Shown: positions 6,013-11,467 of the stretch, one piece after another
How positions within the stretch are numbered: the first letter of the stretch is position 1
How the letters are laid out: every line of letters begins with the position of its first letter
From: Candidatus Pelagibacterales bacterium
Lineage (GTDB): Bacteria; Pseudomonadota; Alphaproteobacteria; TMED109
Assembly: GCA_002684605.1 (NCBI GenBank)
Contig: NYVM01000097.1
Coordinates: 1 to 11,467 of the forward strand
Length of the DNA stretch: 11,467 bases
Direction of reading: 5' to 3'
Notes under the pieces: generated by a model
Seen by the model: the letters and a program-made list of their open reading frames with translations, nothing else
What the model was told of the DNA's origin: nothing
Databases searched by the model: none
Position numbers and translations under genes: made by a program

Positions 6013-6123
6013 TTAATATTCTGAATTTATCTCATTAGATAGGTTATTATCAGAATCAGTATTTGAGTTTTCTCCACATCCAAATAATAATAAAGTTATA
6101 AATATTATAGATAAATAGTGCAT
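6013..6123 (-). CDS. Tiny (36-aa) predicted lipoprotein
   Basis: This short frame starts with ATG at 6121-6123 and ends with TAA at 6013-6015. It encodes MHYLSIIFITLLLFGC followed by a polar GENSNTDSDNN tail and NEINSEY. A hydrophobic core followed by L-F-G-C is a good lipobox, so the peptide should be lipidated at Cys16, leaving a roughly 20-residue acidic, Asn/Ser-rich tail in the periplasm or at the outer membrane. It lies 27 nt after the 116-aa gene and 43 nt before the DUF393 gene on the same strand. No Shine-Dalgarno is visible, so translation would be inefficient or coupled. It resembles other tiny bacterial lipoproteins only in architecture, and I cannot name a family. Confidence 0.55.
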   Translation of the reverse strand: MHYLSIIFITLLLFGCGENSNTDSDNNLSNEINSEY

Positions 6124-6150
6124 ACGAAAAAGCTAATATAAAAATTATCT

Positions 6151-6501
6151 TTACTCTAATTCTTTACATTGATAGAGAACTTTTAAATTTGAATCTTTAT
6201 TAGTAAATATAATTGTACGAGTCTCTAATTCATAAACTCCATTCCAAGGTATGCTTATAGAATATAAATTATTATTTTTAGTATCATACTTATATTCAGT
6301 ATTTACGAAACCTGACCACCTAGTCTCATTTTTAAACCATACCATAGGAGTTGTCACATCAATTTTATACTTGCTTACTTTACCATTAGTTTGTTTTTTA
6401 TCATTAATATGTGAAACTTGGCAATTCCATATAAATGTTTTAGCCATTGCCATAGAATGAAAAGGAAATATTAGTGTTATTATAAATATTATTGTTTTCA
6501 T
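6151..6501 (-). CDS. Small secreted protein, distant relative of the 118-aa protein
   Basis: This is a 116-aa protein with a signal peptide (MKTIIFIITLIFPFHSMAMA, cleavage before KTF). The mature part opens with FIWNC (Cys27) and ends with LYQCKELE (second Cys). These match in position the IWLC and WSCELK of the protein at 237-593. The YKIDVTTP segment corresponds to YKLDTTEP there, and both have a tyrosine-rich strand region and a late L-x-x-R-x-[IL]-I motif. The two probably derive from a common ancestor and form a small disulfide-closed beta domain. The start is supported by AGGA about 10 nt upstream of the ATG. It sits in a minus-strand run between the 56-aa membrane peptide (26-nt gap) and the 36-aa lipoprotein. 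Function is unknown. Confidence 0.75.
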   Translation of the reverse strand: MKTIIFIITLIFPFHSMAMAKTFIWNCQVSHINDKKQTNGKVSKYKIDVTTPMVWFKNETRWSGFVNTEYKYDTKNNNLYSISIPWNGVYELETRTIIFTNKDSNLKVLYQCKELE

Positions 6502-6527
6502 GAATATTAATTCCTAAAATACATAGA

Positions 6528-6698
6528 TTATAATTTATTAAAAATATCCATAATAAGAAAAAATAAAATGCTAGATAAAAGGCCAGCAACAACGGCTCTT
6601 TGCTTCAAACCATTATAATTATCAACTGCCATTAGTGTTGCAAGGAAACCAAATACAAAGAATCCGCACGCAATAATCATAATCCATAAAGTGTCCAT
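6528..6698 (-). CDS. 56-aa membrane peptide with two predicted helices
   Basis: This short frame runs from ATG (6696-6698) to TAA (6528-6530). Residues 4-24 (LWIMIIACGFFVFGFLATLM) and 37-51 (VVAGLLSSILFFLIM) are hydrophobic and are separated by a polar loop, VDNYNGLKQR. It should be a helical hairpin in the inner membrane. Codon composition in the ORF (several GC-containing codons such as GCG, TGC, GGC) is less AT-biased than the flanking DNA, which supports real coding. There is no Shine-Dalgarno, but a good promoter ends 6 nt before the ATG, implying a leaderless mRNA. It would be the first gene of the minus-strand run 6698-5592. I know no family for it. Confidence 0.6.
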   Translation of the reverse strand: MDTLWIMIIACGFFVFGFLATLMAVDNYNGLKQRAVVAGLLSSILFFLIMDIFNKL

Positions 6699-6704
6699 AT
6701 GTAA

Positions 6705-6732
6705 AATATAACTATATAAAAAATAATTTCAA
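6705..6732 (-). promoter_or_regulatory. Predicted leaderless promoter of the 56-aa gene run
   Basis: On the minus strand there is a TTGAAA -35 box (6727-6732), a 16-bp spacer and a TATATT -10 box (6705-6710), then 6 nt to the ATG. Transcription starting about 7 nt after the -10 box would begin at the start codon itself. No Shine-Dalgarno is present, which is consistent with this. Confidence 0.5.
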
Positions 6733-6778
6733 ATAATATAAAAATTTCTAGTATGATTGAAAAAGTATTAATTTTATT

Positions 6779-6785
6779 AGGAGGT
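6779..6785 (+). promoter_or_regulatory. Consensus ribosome binding site of the GlcG/HbpS gene
   Basis: AGGAGGT ends 4 nt before the ATG at 6790. It is a full match to the anti-Shine-Dalgarno, unusual in a window where many starts have none. Confidence 0.7.
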
Positions 6786-6789
6786 AGAC

Positions 6790-7296
6790 ATGAAATATTT
6801 TTATTTAATAATTTTGGCTCTTTGTTCAGTAATTACTATAGCAAAGTCAGCTTATTCATTAGAAATGAAACCAGTCATAAGTTTAGAGCTAGCTAAAAAA
6901 ATGGCAGATGCGTGTGAGGCTAAGAAAGCAACTAAAGATTGGAACCCTATAAATATTGCTATAGTTGATGCAGGAGCAGATCTTATTTTATTTAGGAGGC
7001 AAGATAACGCTTTTTTAGGAAGTATAGATATAGCTATAAAGAAAGCAATTTCTTCAGCAATGATTCCTCGGTCTACTAGAAAAGTAGGGGAATTAGCATA
7101 CGGAGAAAATGGAGATTTAGGACCGCGTCCGGGCGTAGCAACAGTTGATTTTTTAGTACCATTTGCAGGAGGATTACCAATTAGAACTGAGAGTGGTCAA
7201 TTATTAGGTGCTATAGGTGTAAGTGGTGCAAGCTCAGATCAAGATGAAGAATGCGCTCAAGCCGCTATAGATGCTGTGAGAAGCCTTTTGAAATAG
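6790..7296 (+). CDS. Exported GlcG/HbpS-family (DUF336) protein, possible haem binder
   Basis: This is a 168-aa protein. Residues 1-24 form a signal peptide (MKYFYLIILALCSVITIAKSAYS), followed by a single GlcG/HbpS-type domain (PF03928). Typical family stretches are visible: LELAKKMADACEAKK, NIAIVDAGADLILFRRQD, FLGSIDIAIKKA, GGLPIRTESGQLLGAIGVSG and the ending DQDEECAQAAIDAV. Secreted members of this family (HbpS) bind haem and may work in oxidative-stress sensing, while cytosolic GlcG is linked to glycolate use. The signal peptide and the absence of glc genes favour the former, but haem binding is not shown here. The start is fixed by a perfect AGGAGGT (6779-6785), the strongest ribosome site in the window, and the transcript ends at the terminator 7310-7341, so this looks like an efficiently translated monocistronic gene. 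GC is higher than in flanking DNA. Confidence 0.88.
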   Translation: MKYFYLIILALCSVITIAKSAYSLEMKPVISLELAKKMADACEAKKATKDWNPINIAIVDAGADLILFRRQDNAFLGSIDIAIKKAISSAMIPRSTRKVGELAYGENGDLGPRPGVATVDFLVPFAGGLPIRTESGQLLGAIGVSGASSDQDEECAQAAIDAVRSLLK

Positions 7297-7309
7297 CTAA
7301 ACTTTTATA

Positions 7310-7341
7310 GGCTCTCCTTTATGGAGGAGCCTTTTATTTTT
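7310..7341 (+). terminator. Intrinsic terminator of the GlcG/HbpS gene
   Basis: GGCTCTCC (7310-7317) pairs with GGAGGAGCC (7323-7331) with one bulged G and a TTTAT loop, followed by TTTTATTTTT (7332-7341). It lies 14 nt after the stop codon. It is the clearest rho-independent terminator in the window. Confidence 0.88.
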
Positions 7342-7376
7342 AAAGTAAGTATGAAAATTATGAGGCTTTTAATAGA

Positions 7377-7937
7377 TTAATCTATATCCACTAATGTATC
7401 TACATAAGAAATTTTTACTGAAGAATTAATATTATATTCAACTTGTTCTAAAGTATTATTTTTGTTCCAATCAATATTATAAAATAGATTTTTTATTCTA
7501 TGATTTTGAGATAATCCTATAAGCCAAAACCCACCATCTTCTGAAGGCCCCAACACTATCTGGGAAGAATATAATTTTTTCCATGCTTTTATTATTATTT
7601 TGCTTGTAATATTAGGAATATCACTTCCTATTACAATTTTTTTACTAGAATTATCAGATAAAATATTCCACATTTTTTTTCCAATATCTCCTGACCCTTG
7701 AGCTATTCTTGGAAGTGTTTTAAAGATATTTTTGGGCCAATTTCTTATTGATGAATCTGGCGTAGTGCAAATTGTTAAATTTATTCTTTTATCAGCGTTC
7801 AATCTTTTTATTGTTTGTATAAGATTGTAATAATAAAAATTAGCTCCTAGTATTTTCCCTATTCTTTTTTTTAAGCGAGTTTTTCCTAGTGATATTTCGG
7901 GCCTTCTAACAAAAATTATAAGATTAACCTTTTCCAT
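7377..7937 (-). CDS. TIGR04282/DUF2064 family GT-A-fold glycosyl/nucleotidyltransferase
   Basis: This is a 186-aa cytosolic protein of the family annotated as transferase 1, rSAM/selenodomain-associated (TIGR04282). Hallmarks are an N-terminal strand and loop with RRPEISLGKTRL (KTRL at 19-22), AQGSGDIGKKM (79-89), IGSDIPNI (103-110, the likely metal/nucleotide site) and VLGPSEDGGFWLIGL (128-142). The fold resembles MobA/CofC nucleotidyltransferases, so it may activate or transfer a sugar or similar group; the substrate is unknown. It follows the GT2 gene with a single base between stop and ATG (TAG-T-ATG), so translation is probably coupled. Family members commonly occur beside TIGR04283 proteins, as here. 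No radical SAM or arsenosugar gene is visible in the window. Confidence 0.85.
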   Translation of the reverse strand: MEKVNLIIFVRRPEISLGKTRLKKRIGKILGANFYYYNLIQTIKRLNADKRINLTICTTPDSSIRNWPKNIFKTLPRIAQGSGDIGKKMWNILSDNSSKKIVIGSDIPNITSKIIIKAWKKLYSSQIVLGPSEDGGFWLIGLSQNHRIKNLFYNIDWNKNNTLEQVEYNINSSVKISYVDTLVDID

Positions 7938-7938
7938 A

Positions 7939-8631
7939 CTATTTTCTTTGATATATTTTATTAATTAAATTTATATTAAAACCTAAAAAATATAAGCTTA
8001 AGCAATATAGATTAATAAGCGGTCTAAATAGCCAGCCCTGATCTTTATAGCGAATTGAATCAGTTGTAATATAGCTGTCTAATAATATAATATTTTTAAA
8101 TCCAATATTTTTAACAATTTCAACATCTTCCATGATAGGCAATGGTTTGAAGCCGCCTATTTTTGTATAAAAAACTTTTGATATTATGAGGCCTTGATCA
8201 CCATAAGGCAATTTAAGGTACTTAGATCGAAAAAAAACAATTTTAGACAATAAGAATGAATATATATTTTTTTGATTGAACTTTAGTTTTAAAGCAGCAG
8301 CCTTATAGTTATTTTTAGCATTAGAAATAAATTTATTGATCTCATTGATAGCATCACTATCTAAAATAGAGTCAGCATGGAGAAAAAAAATCCAATCACT
8401 ATCACATTTGTCTCCTCCTATATTTAACTGTAGGCCTCTGTTTTTTTTAGAAGTAAAAAATTGAATAGCAAACTTATCACAAATATTTTTTGTAAGATCT
8501 TTTGAATTAGCATCTACGATTATAATTTTCTGAAATATTTTTGAAACATCATCTAAAGTTTTATATATAGTTTTTTCTGCATTATATGTAGGTATAACTA
8601 ACGTTATGTTTTTTTTAATAAAATCATCCAT
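7939..8631 (-). CDS. TIGR04283-like GT2 family glycosyltransferase
   Basis: This is a 230-aa family 2 glycosyltransferase of the transferase 2, rSAM/selenodomain-associated type. Seen motifs are VIPTYN (12-17), IIIVDANSKD (37-45, nucleotide-sugar binding), NRGLQLNIGG (64-73), FFLHADS (82-88, the DxD-like metal site), LPYGDQGLII (141-150), GGF and IMEDVEIV (166-173), and DSIRYKDQGW near the end. The N-terminal two thirds carry the catalytic domain. The C-terminal LINLYCLSLYFLGF may pack against the membrane. It is tucked between ubiA (2-nt gap) and the TIGR04282 gene (1-nt gap), so the three form one translationally tight operon. The product could be a sugar on a lipid or small molecule, but neither donor nor acceptor can be deduced. 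Confidence 0.88.
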   Translation of the reverse strand: MDDFIKKNITLVIPTYNAEKTIYKTLDDVSKIFQKIIIVDANSKDLTKNICDKFAIQFFTSKKNRGLQLNIGGDKCDSDWIFFLHADSILDSDAINEINKFISNAKNNYKAAALKLKFNQKNIYSFLLSKIVFFRSKYLKLPYGDQGLIISKVFYTKIGGFKPLPIMEDVEIVKNIGFKNIILLDSYITTDSIRYKDQGWLFRPLINLYCLSLYFLGFNINLINKIYQRK

Positions 8632-8633
8632 AA

Positions 8634-9500
8634 TTAGTTAAGCATATAAAGGTCTATAATCATTACAACCCATATATAGAAGCCACAAATATTAGATTTA
8701 TTAAATCCACGTATAAATTTACTAGTATCTTTGATTTTAGTTCGTAGAGCATGCAAAATTTGCCATATGCCTAAAATAATAATTATCATTATAGATAATG
8801 GGTTTAAATCATTGAATATTAATGCCGTACAAAATATAATTGTACAAATCATATAAGAGAAAGCAGCAAATATTCCTGAGTATTTATGCATTTTGACAGC
8901 GGTTGATTTTACTCCTGTAAGTAAATCATCATTATAATCTTGCATTGCGTATAATGTATCATAGCCTATAGTCCAAAAAATTGCCCCTATATATAAGATG
9001 ATTACAGAAATATTAGGGTAATCCTCTGATATACAGCTATATCCTACTAAAATACCTACATTAAAAGTAATTCCAAGCCATACCTGCGGAAAAAAAGTAA
9101 CTCTTTTAGTTAGGGGGTAAATAACTATTAAAGGAATACTTATAAGCGATATTATTATAGCAGGAATAGATAGGTTTATAAGTATTAAAAAACCTATAGA
9201 TAACATTATAAAAATAAATATTATGCCTTCGGGAATACTAAGTTTGCCAGCTGCTATTGGTCTGTGTTTTGTTCTACTAGTTTTTTTATCTATATTTCTA
9301 TCTAATATATCATTCCAAGCACAACCTGCAGCTCTCATAATAAAAGACCCAATCACTAACATTAGCGAAAAGAAAATTAAATTTTTTAAATCAGGTTTAG
9401 CCATTGCAATGCCCCAGGTGCATGGCCAAGCTAGAAGTAAAGCGCCAGTAGGTGTATGAAACCTTCCTAAAATAATAAATTGTTTAATCTTCTTTAGCAT
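8634..9500 (-). CDS. ubiA: 4-hydroxybenzoate polyprenyltransferase
   Basis: This inner-membrane prenyltransferase attaches the polyprenyl tail to 4-hydroxybenzoate in ubiquinone synthesis. The first Asp-rich motif, NDILDRNIDKKTSRTKHRP, lies at about residues 63-81, and the second, YAMQDYNDDLLTGVKSTA, at about 184-201. Both bind the Mg-diphosphate. Also present are the TPTGALLLAWPCTWG start and eight or so hydrophobic helices. I chose the ATG at 9498-9500 (288 aa), which matches the usual length (E. coli 290). The frame stays open to an ATG at 9573-9575, but those 25 extra residues do not resemble the family, and neither start has a good Shine-Dalgarno. The gene is divergent from rsmE and leads the operon with the two transferase genes. 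Confidence 0.93.
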   Translation of the reverse strand: MLKKIKQFIILGRFHTPTGALLLAWPCTWGIAMAKPDLKNLIFFSLMLVIGSFIMRAAGCAWNDILDRNIDKKTSRTKHRPIAAGKLSIPEGIIFIFIMLSIGFLILINLSIPAIIISLISIPLIVIYPLTKRVTFFPQVWLGITFNVGILVGYSCISEDYPNISVIILYIGAIFWTIGYDTLYAMQDYNDDLLTGVKSTAVKMHKYSGIFAAFSYMICTIIFCTALIFNDLNPLSIMIIIILGIWQILHALRTKIKDTSKFIRGFNKSNICGFYIWVVMIIDLYMLN

Positions 9501-9616
9501 ATTTTCTAATATTGTTTGGTAATCAAAATGAATTAGTATTAAAATAAACTTTTTAATTACTTTTACTTCTATCATAGATATGATTCTTTTAGAAGATTAA
9601 GAATTGGATATATAAT

Positions 9617-10333
9617 TTGGCTTATCAATTTAAAACTAGAATTTATAGTGAATCTGCTCTAGCAGAGAATGCTAAGGTTTTATTAACCTCAAAACAATCT
9701 CATAAAATTATTAATGTTTTAAGAATGAAAACTAATGAAGATATAGTCATATTTAATAGTAATTGTGGGGAATGGTTGGGAAATATTATTATTCAAAAAT
9801 CTATAGTCACTGTTGTGTGTAATAAAATAATTAAACAAGCAAAAAAAGAAAGTGGGCCCTCCTTAATTTTTTCTCCTATAAAGCAAGTAAGGACTGATTG
9901 GTTGATAGAGAAAGCTACGGAATGTGGTGTAGAAAATTTATTGCCAAGCTTAATGAAGAGGACTGTAGTTAGAAAAGTTAACCTTGAAAGGTTAAGAAAT
10001 AATACTATAGGAGCTGCAGAACAGACAGGAAGAATGAGTATTCCTCATATAGAGCCATTAAGGGATTATAAAGAGCAAATTGAATATTGTGAGAATTTAA
10101 ATAAAACAATAATTTTTTGTGATGAATTACGTATGTCACCAATAATTACTGAGTTTTACCAAGAATTAAATCCTCAAGACATAGCTTTAGTGATTGGTCC
10201 TGAGGGTGGATTTGATGATTCAGAAAGAGATTATATTCAGACTAATATAGAGAATTTAATTGAATGTAGCCTTGGGCCAAGGGTATATAGAGCAGAAACA
10301 GCAGCTTTAGTAGCATTGGCATTATTTCAATAA
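9617..10333 (+). CDS. rsmE: 16S rRNA (uracil1498-N3)-methyltransferase
   Basis: This 238-aa SPOUT-fold enzyme methylates U1498 of 16S rRNA using SAM. An N-terminal PUA-like domain (about 1-75, with INVLRMK and FNSNCGEW) precedes the knotted catalytic domain. Family signatures are KATECGV (99-105), AAEQTGRM (133-140), LVIGPEGGFDDSER (191-204) and SLGPRVYRAETAAL (218-231, SAM-binding knot). The start is TTG at 9617; no in-frame ATG exists near it, and the N-terminal sequence AYQFKTRIY is what the family needs. A TATAAT stands directly before the TTG (9611-9616), too close to act as the promoter of this start. The gene is divergent from ubiA and followed after 25 nt by gshA, the usual alphaproteobacterial order. 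Confidence 0.93.
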   Translation: MAYQFKTRIYSESALAENAKVLLTSKQSHKIINVLRMKTNEDIVIFNSNCGEWLGNIIIQKSIVTVVCNKIIKQAKKESGPSLIFSPIKQVRTDWLIEKATECGVENLLPSLMKRTVVRKVNLERLRNNTIGAAEQTGRMSIPHIEPLRDYKEQIEYCENLNKTIIFCDELRMSPIITEFYQELNPQDIALVIGPEGGFDDSERDYIQTNIENLIECSLGPRVYRAETAALVALALFQ

Positions 10334-10358
10334 TTTTAAAGTTTAGAAAGTCAAATAT

Positions 10359-11467
10359 ATGAGTCTTAATAAAGCTGATCTTATTAAATGGTTTGAGGAT
10401 GGGTGTAAGCCAAAAAATTTATTTAGAATAGGAACTGAGCATGAGAAGTTTGTTTATAAATTAGATACTTTGAAACCTGTTTCCTATAATGAAGCTTCAG
10501 GTATTAAGAATATTCTTAAATCTTTGATTAGATTTGGATGGCAAGAAGTTCATGAAGAGGGTAATCTTATAGCTTTAAAAAAAGATAATCAATCAATTAC
10601 TCTAGAGCCAGGTGGACAGTTAGAACTTTCAGGGGCACCTTTAGAAAATATCCATCAAACATGCAATGAAGTAAATGAACATTTAAAACAAGTAAAAGCG
10701 GTTGGTGATGAGCTTAATGTAGGATTTTTAGGAGTTGGAGCTAGAATAGAAGGAAAATTATCCTCTGATTTATGGATGCCTAAGCCAAGATATAAAATTA
10801 TGAGAAATTATATGCCATTGGTAGGTAATTTAGGATTAGAAATGATGGCTGATACATGCACAGTTCAGGTCAATTTAGACTATTCTTCAGAGCAAGATAT
10901 GAGTAGAAAGTTAAAAACTTCTTTTATCTTACAGCCTATCGTTACAGCTTTATTTGCCAGTTCACCTATAGAAAACAAGAAATCATCAGAGTATCTTTCT
11001 AGAAGAGCAGCTATATGGTTTGATGTTGATAAAAACCGCTGCGGCACGCCTGATTTTATCTTTAATAAAAATTTGGGTTTTGAATCTTGGGTTGATTATG
11101 CGCTTAATGTGCCTATGTATTTTGTTAGAAGAAATGGGCAATATATAAATTGTGCAGGAGAATCTTTTAAAAAATTTATGCTTGGGCAGCTCAAAAGTTT
11201 ACCTAAAGAAAAACCAACAATATTAGATTGGGAAGATCATATTAGTACAATTTTTACTGAAGTAAGGCTTAAACAATATATAGAGTTTAGAGGAGCAGAT
11301 TCTGGTCCTTGGAGAAGTTTATGTGCATTGCCTGCTCTTTGGGTAGGGCTGCTTTATGATAATGACGCATTAAATGAAGCTGAAAGTTTAGCCAAGAGTT
11401 GGTCTCTTGAGATGTATAATAAAGCTTACAAAGAAGTGCCAAAATATGGATTGGATCTTTTAATAAA
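10359..11467 (+). CDS. gshA: Glutamate-cysteine ligase, GCS2/plant type (3' end beyond window)
   Basis: The frame opens at ATG 10359-10361 and runs without a stop to the window edge (369 complete codons). The family is typically about 450 aa, so roughly 80-90 residues are missing. The enzyme joins glutamate and cysteine with ATP in the first step of glutathione synthesis. Seen signatures are RIGTEHEKF (23-31, ATP/glutamate site), TLEPGGQLELSGAPL (81-95), MPKPRYKIM (140-148), MMADTCTVQVNLDY (162-175), a VPMYFVRR stretch (251-258), DWEDHISTIFTEVRLKQYIE and RGADSGP further on. These define the alphaproteobacterial/plant-type ligase, distinct from E. coli GshA. It is 25 nt after rsmE and likely cotranscribed. 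A weak AGAAAG precedes the ATG. Confidence 0.93.
   Translation, partial: MSLNKADLIKWFEDGCKPKNLFRIGTEHEKFVYKLDTLKPVSYNEASGIKNILKSLIRFGWQEVHEEGNLIALKKDNQSITLEPGGQLELSGAPLENIHQTCNEVNEHLKQVKAVGDELNVGFLGVGARIEGKLSSDLWMPKPRYKIMRNYMPLVGNLGLEMMADTCTVQVNLDYSSEQDMSRKLKTSFILQPIVTALFASSPIENKKSSEYLSRRAAIWFDVDKNRCGTPDFIFNKNLGFESWVDYALNVPMYFVRRNGQYINCAGESFKKFMLGQLKSLPKEKPTILDWEDHISTIFTEVRLKQYIEFRGADSGPWRSLCALPALWVGLLYDNDALNEAESLAKSWSLEMYNKAYKEVPKYGLDLLI

Noticed and set aside
6251..6460. 69-aa plus-strand frame
   Set aside because: Antisense to the 116-aa secreted protein, which has a signal peptide, ribosome site and a paralogue.
9223..9459. 78-aa plus-strand frame
   Set aside because: Antisense to the Asp-rich-motif region of ubiA.
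9501..9575. N-terminal 25-residue extension of UbiA
   Set aside because: The frame is open, but the residues do not match the family, and the 288-aa form has the normal length.
9611..9616. TATAAT as the rsmE promoter
   Set aside because: It directly abuts the start codon, so transcription would begin inside the gene. No good -35 box is at the proper distance.
1..11467. CRISPR arrays, insertion sequences, tRNA or rRNA genes, defence or toxin-antitoxin systems
   Set aside because: No regular repeat-spacer pattern, transposase, tRNA-like cloverleaf with conserved T-arm, or recognisable defence domain was found on either strand.

Overview
The window is very AT-rich, with some intergenic stretches near 20% GC, and encodes an ordinary bacterial core region next to a group of poorly characterised small secreted proteins. 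The best clue to the organism is the right-hand end. There ubiA is divergent from an rsmE-gshA pair, and gshA is of the GCS2/plant type. That arrangement is familiar from Alphaproteobacteria, so I read this as an AT-rich, streamlined alphaproteobacterium, possibly a marine SAR11- or HIMB59-like lineage. This is inference from gene order and composition; no rRNA or other marker gene is present.

Layout. Bases 1-177 hold the end of an unidentified ORF. Bases 237-1950 hold four small ORFs on both strands (118, 84, 142 and 135 aa). Three have signal peptides and all have a few spaced cysteines, which suggests exported or disulfide-stabilised proteins. Copies of a roughly 20-bp element (core GAGTAGG) are scattered among them. 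Two copies lie exactly 6 nt upstream of the predicted -35 boxes of two of the genes. A DUF4149-like membrane protein (2138-2539) follows. Next comes acnB (2640-5432), a 930-residue aconitase B of the long type I associate with Bacteroidetes. It has its own promoter, a leader hairpin and visibly higher GC. Upstream of acnB on the minus strand lie a DCC-family (DUF393) thiol-redox protein, a 36-aa lipoprotein, a 116-aa secreted protein distantly resembling the 118-aa one, and a 56-aa two-helix membrane peptide with an apparently leaderless promoter.

From 6790 on the plus strand is an exported GlcG/HbpS-type protein with a strong Shine-Dalgarno sequence and a clear intrinsic terminator. A tight minus-strand operon follows (ubiA, then a TIGR04283-like GT2 glycosyltransferase, then a TIGR04282-like GT-A/nucleotidyltransferase-fold protein), with 1-2 nt between genes. 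Divergent from it are rsmE (TTG start) and gshA, which runs off the right edge of the window.

Functional picture: TCA cycle (AcnB), ubiquinone synthesis (UbiA), glutathione synthesis (GshA), ribosome modification (RsmE) and a small envelope/secreted component. I found no CRISPR array, transposase, tRNA, rRNA or recognisable defence system. The most unusual material is the small secreted-protein cluster with its shared dispersed element, and the regulatory structure in front of the 142-aa gene and acnB.
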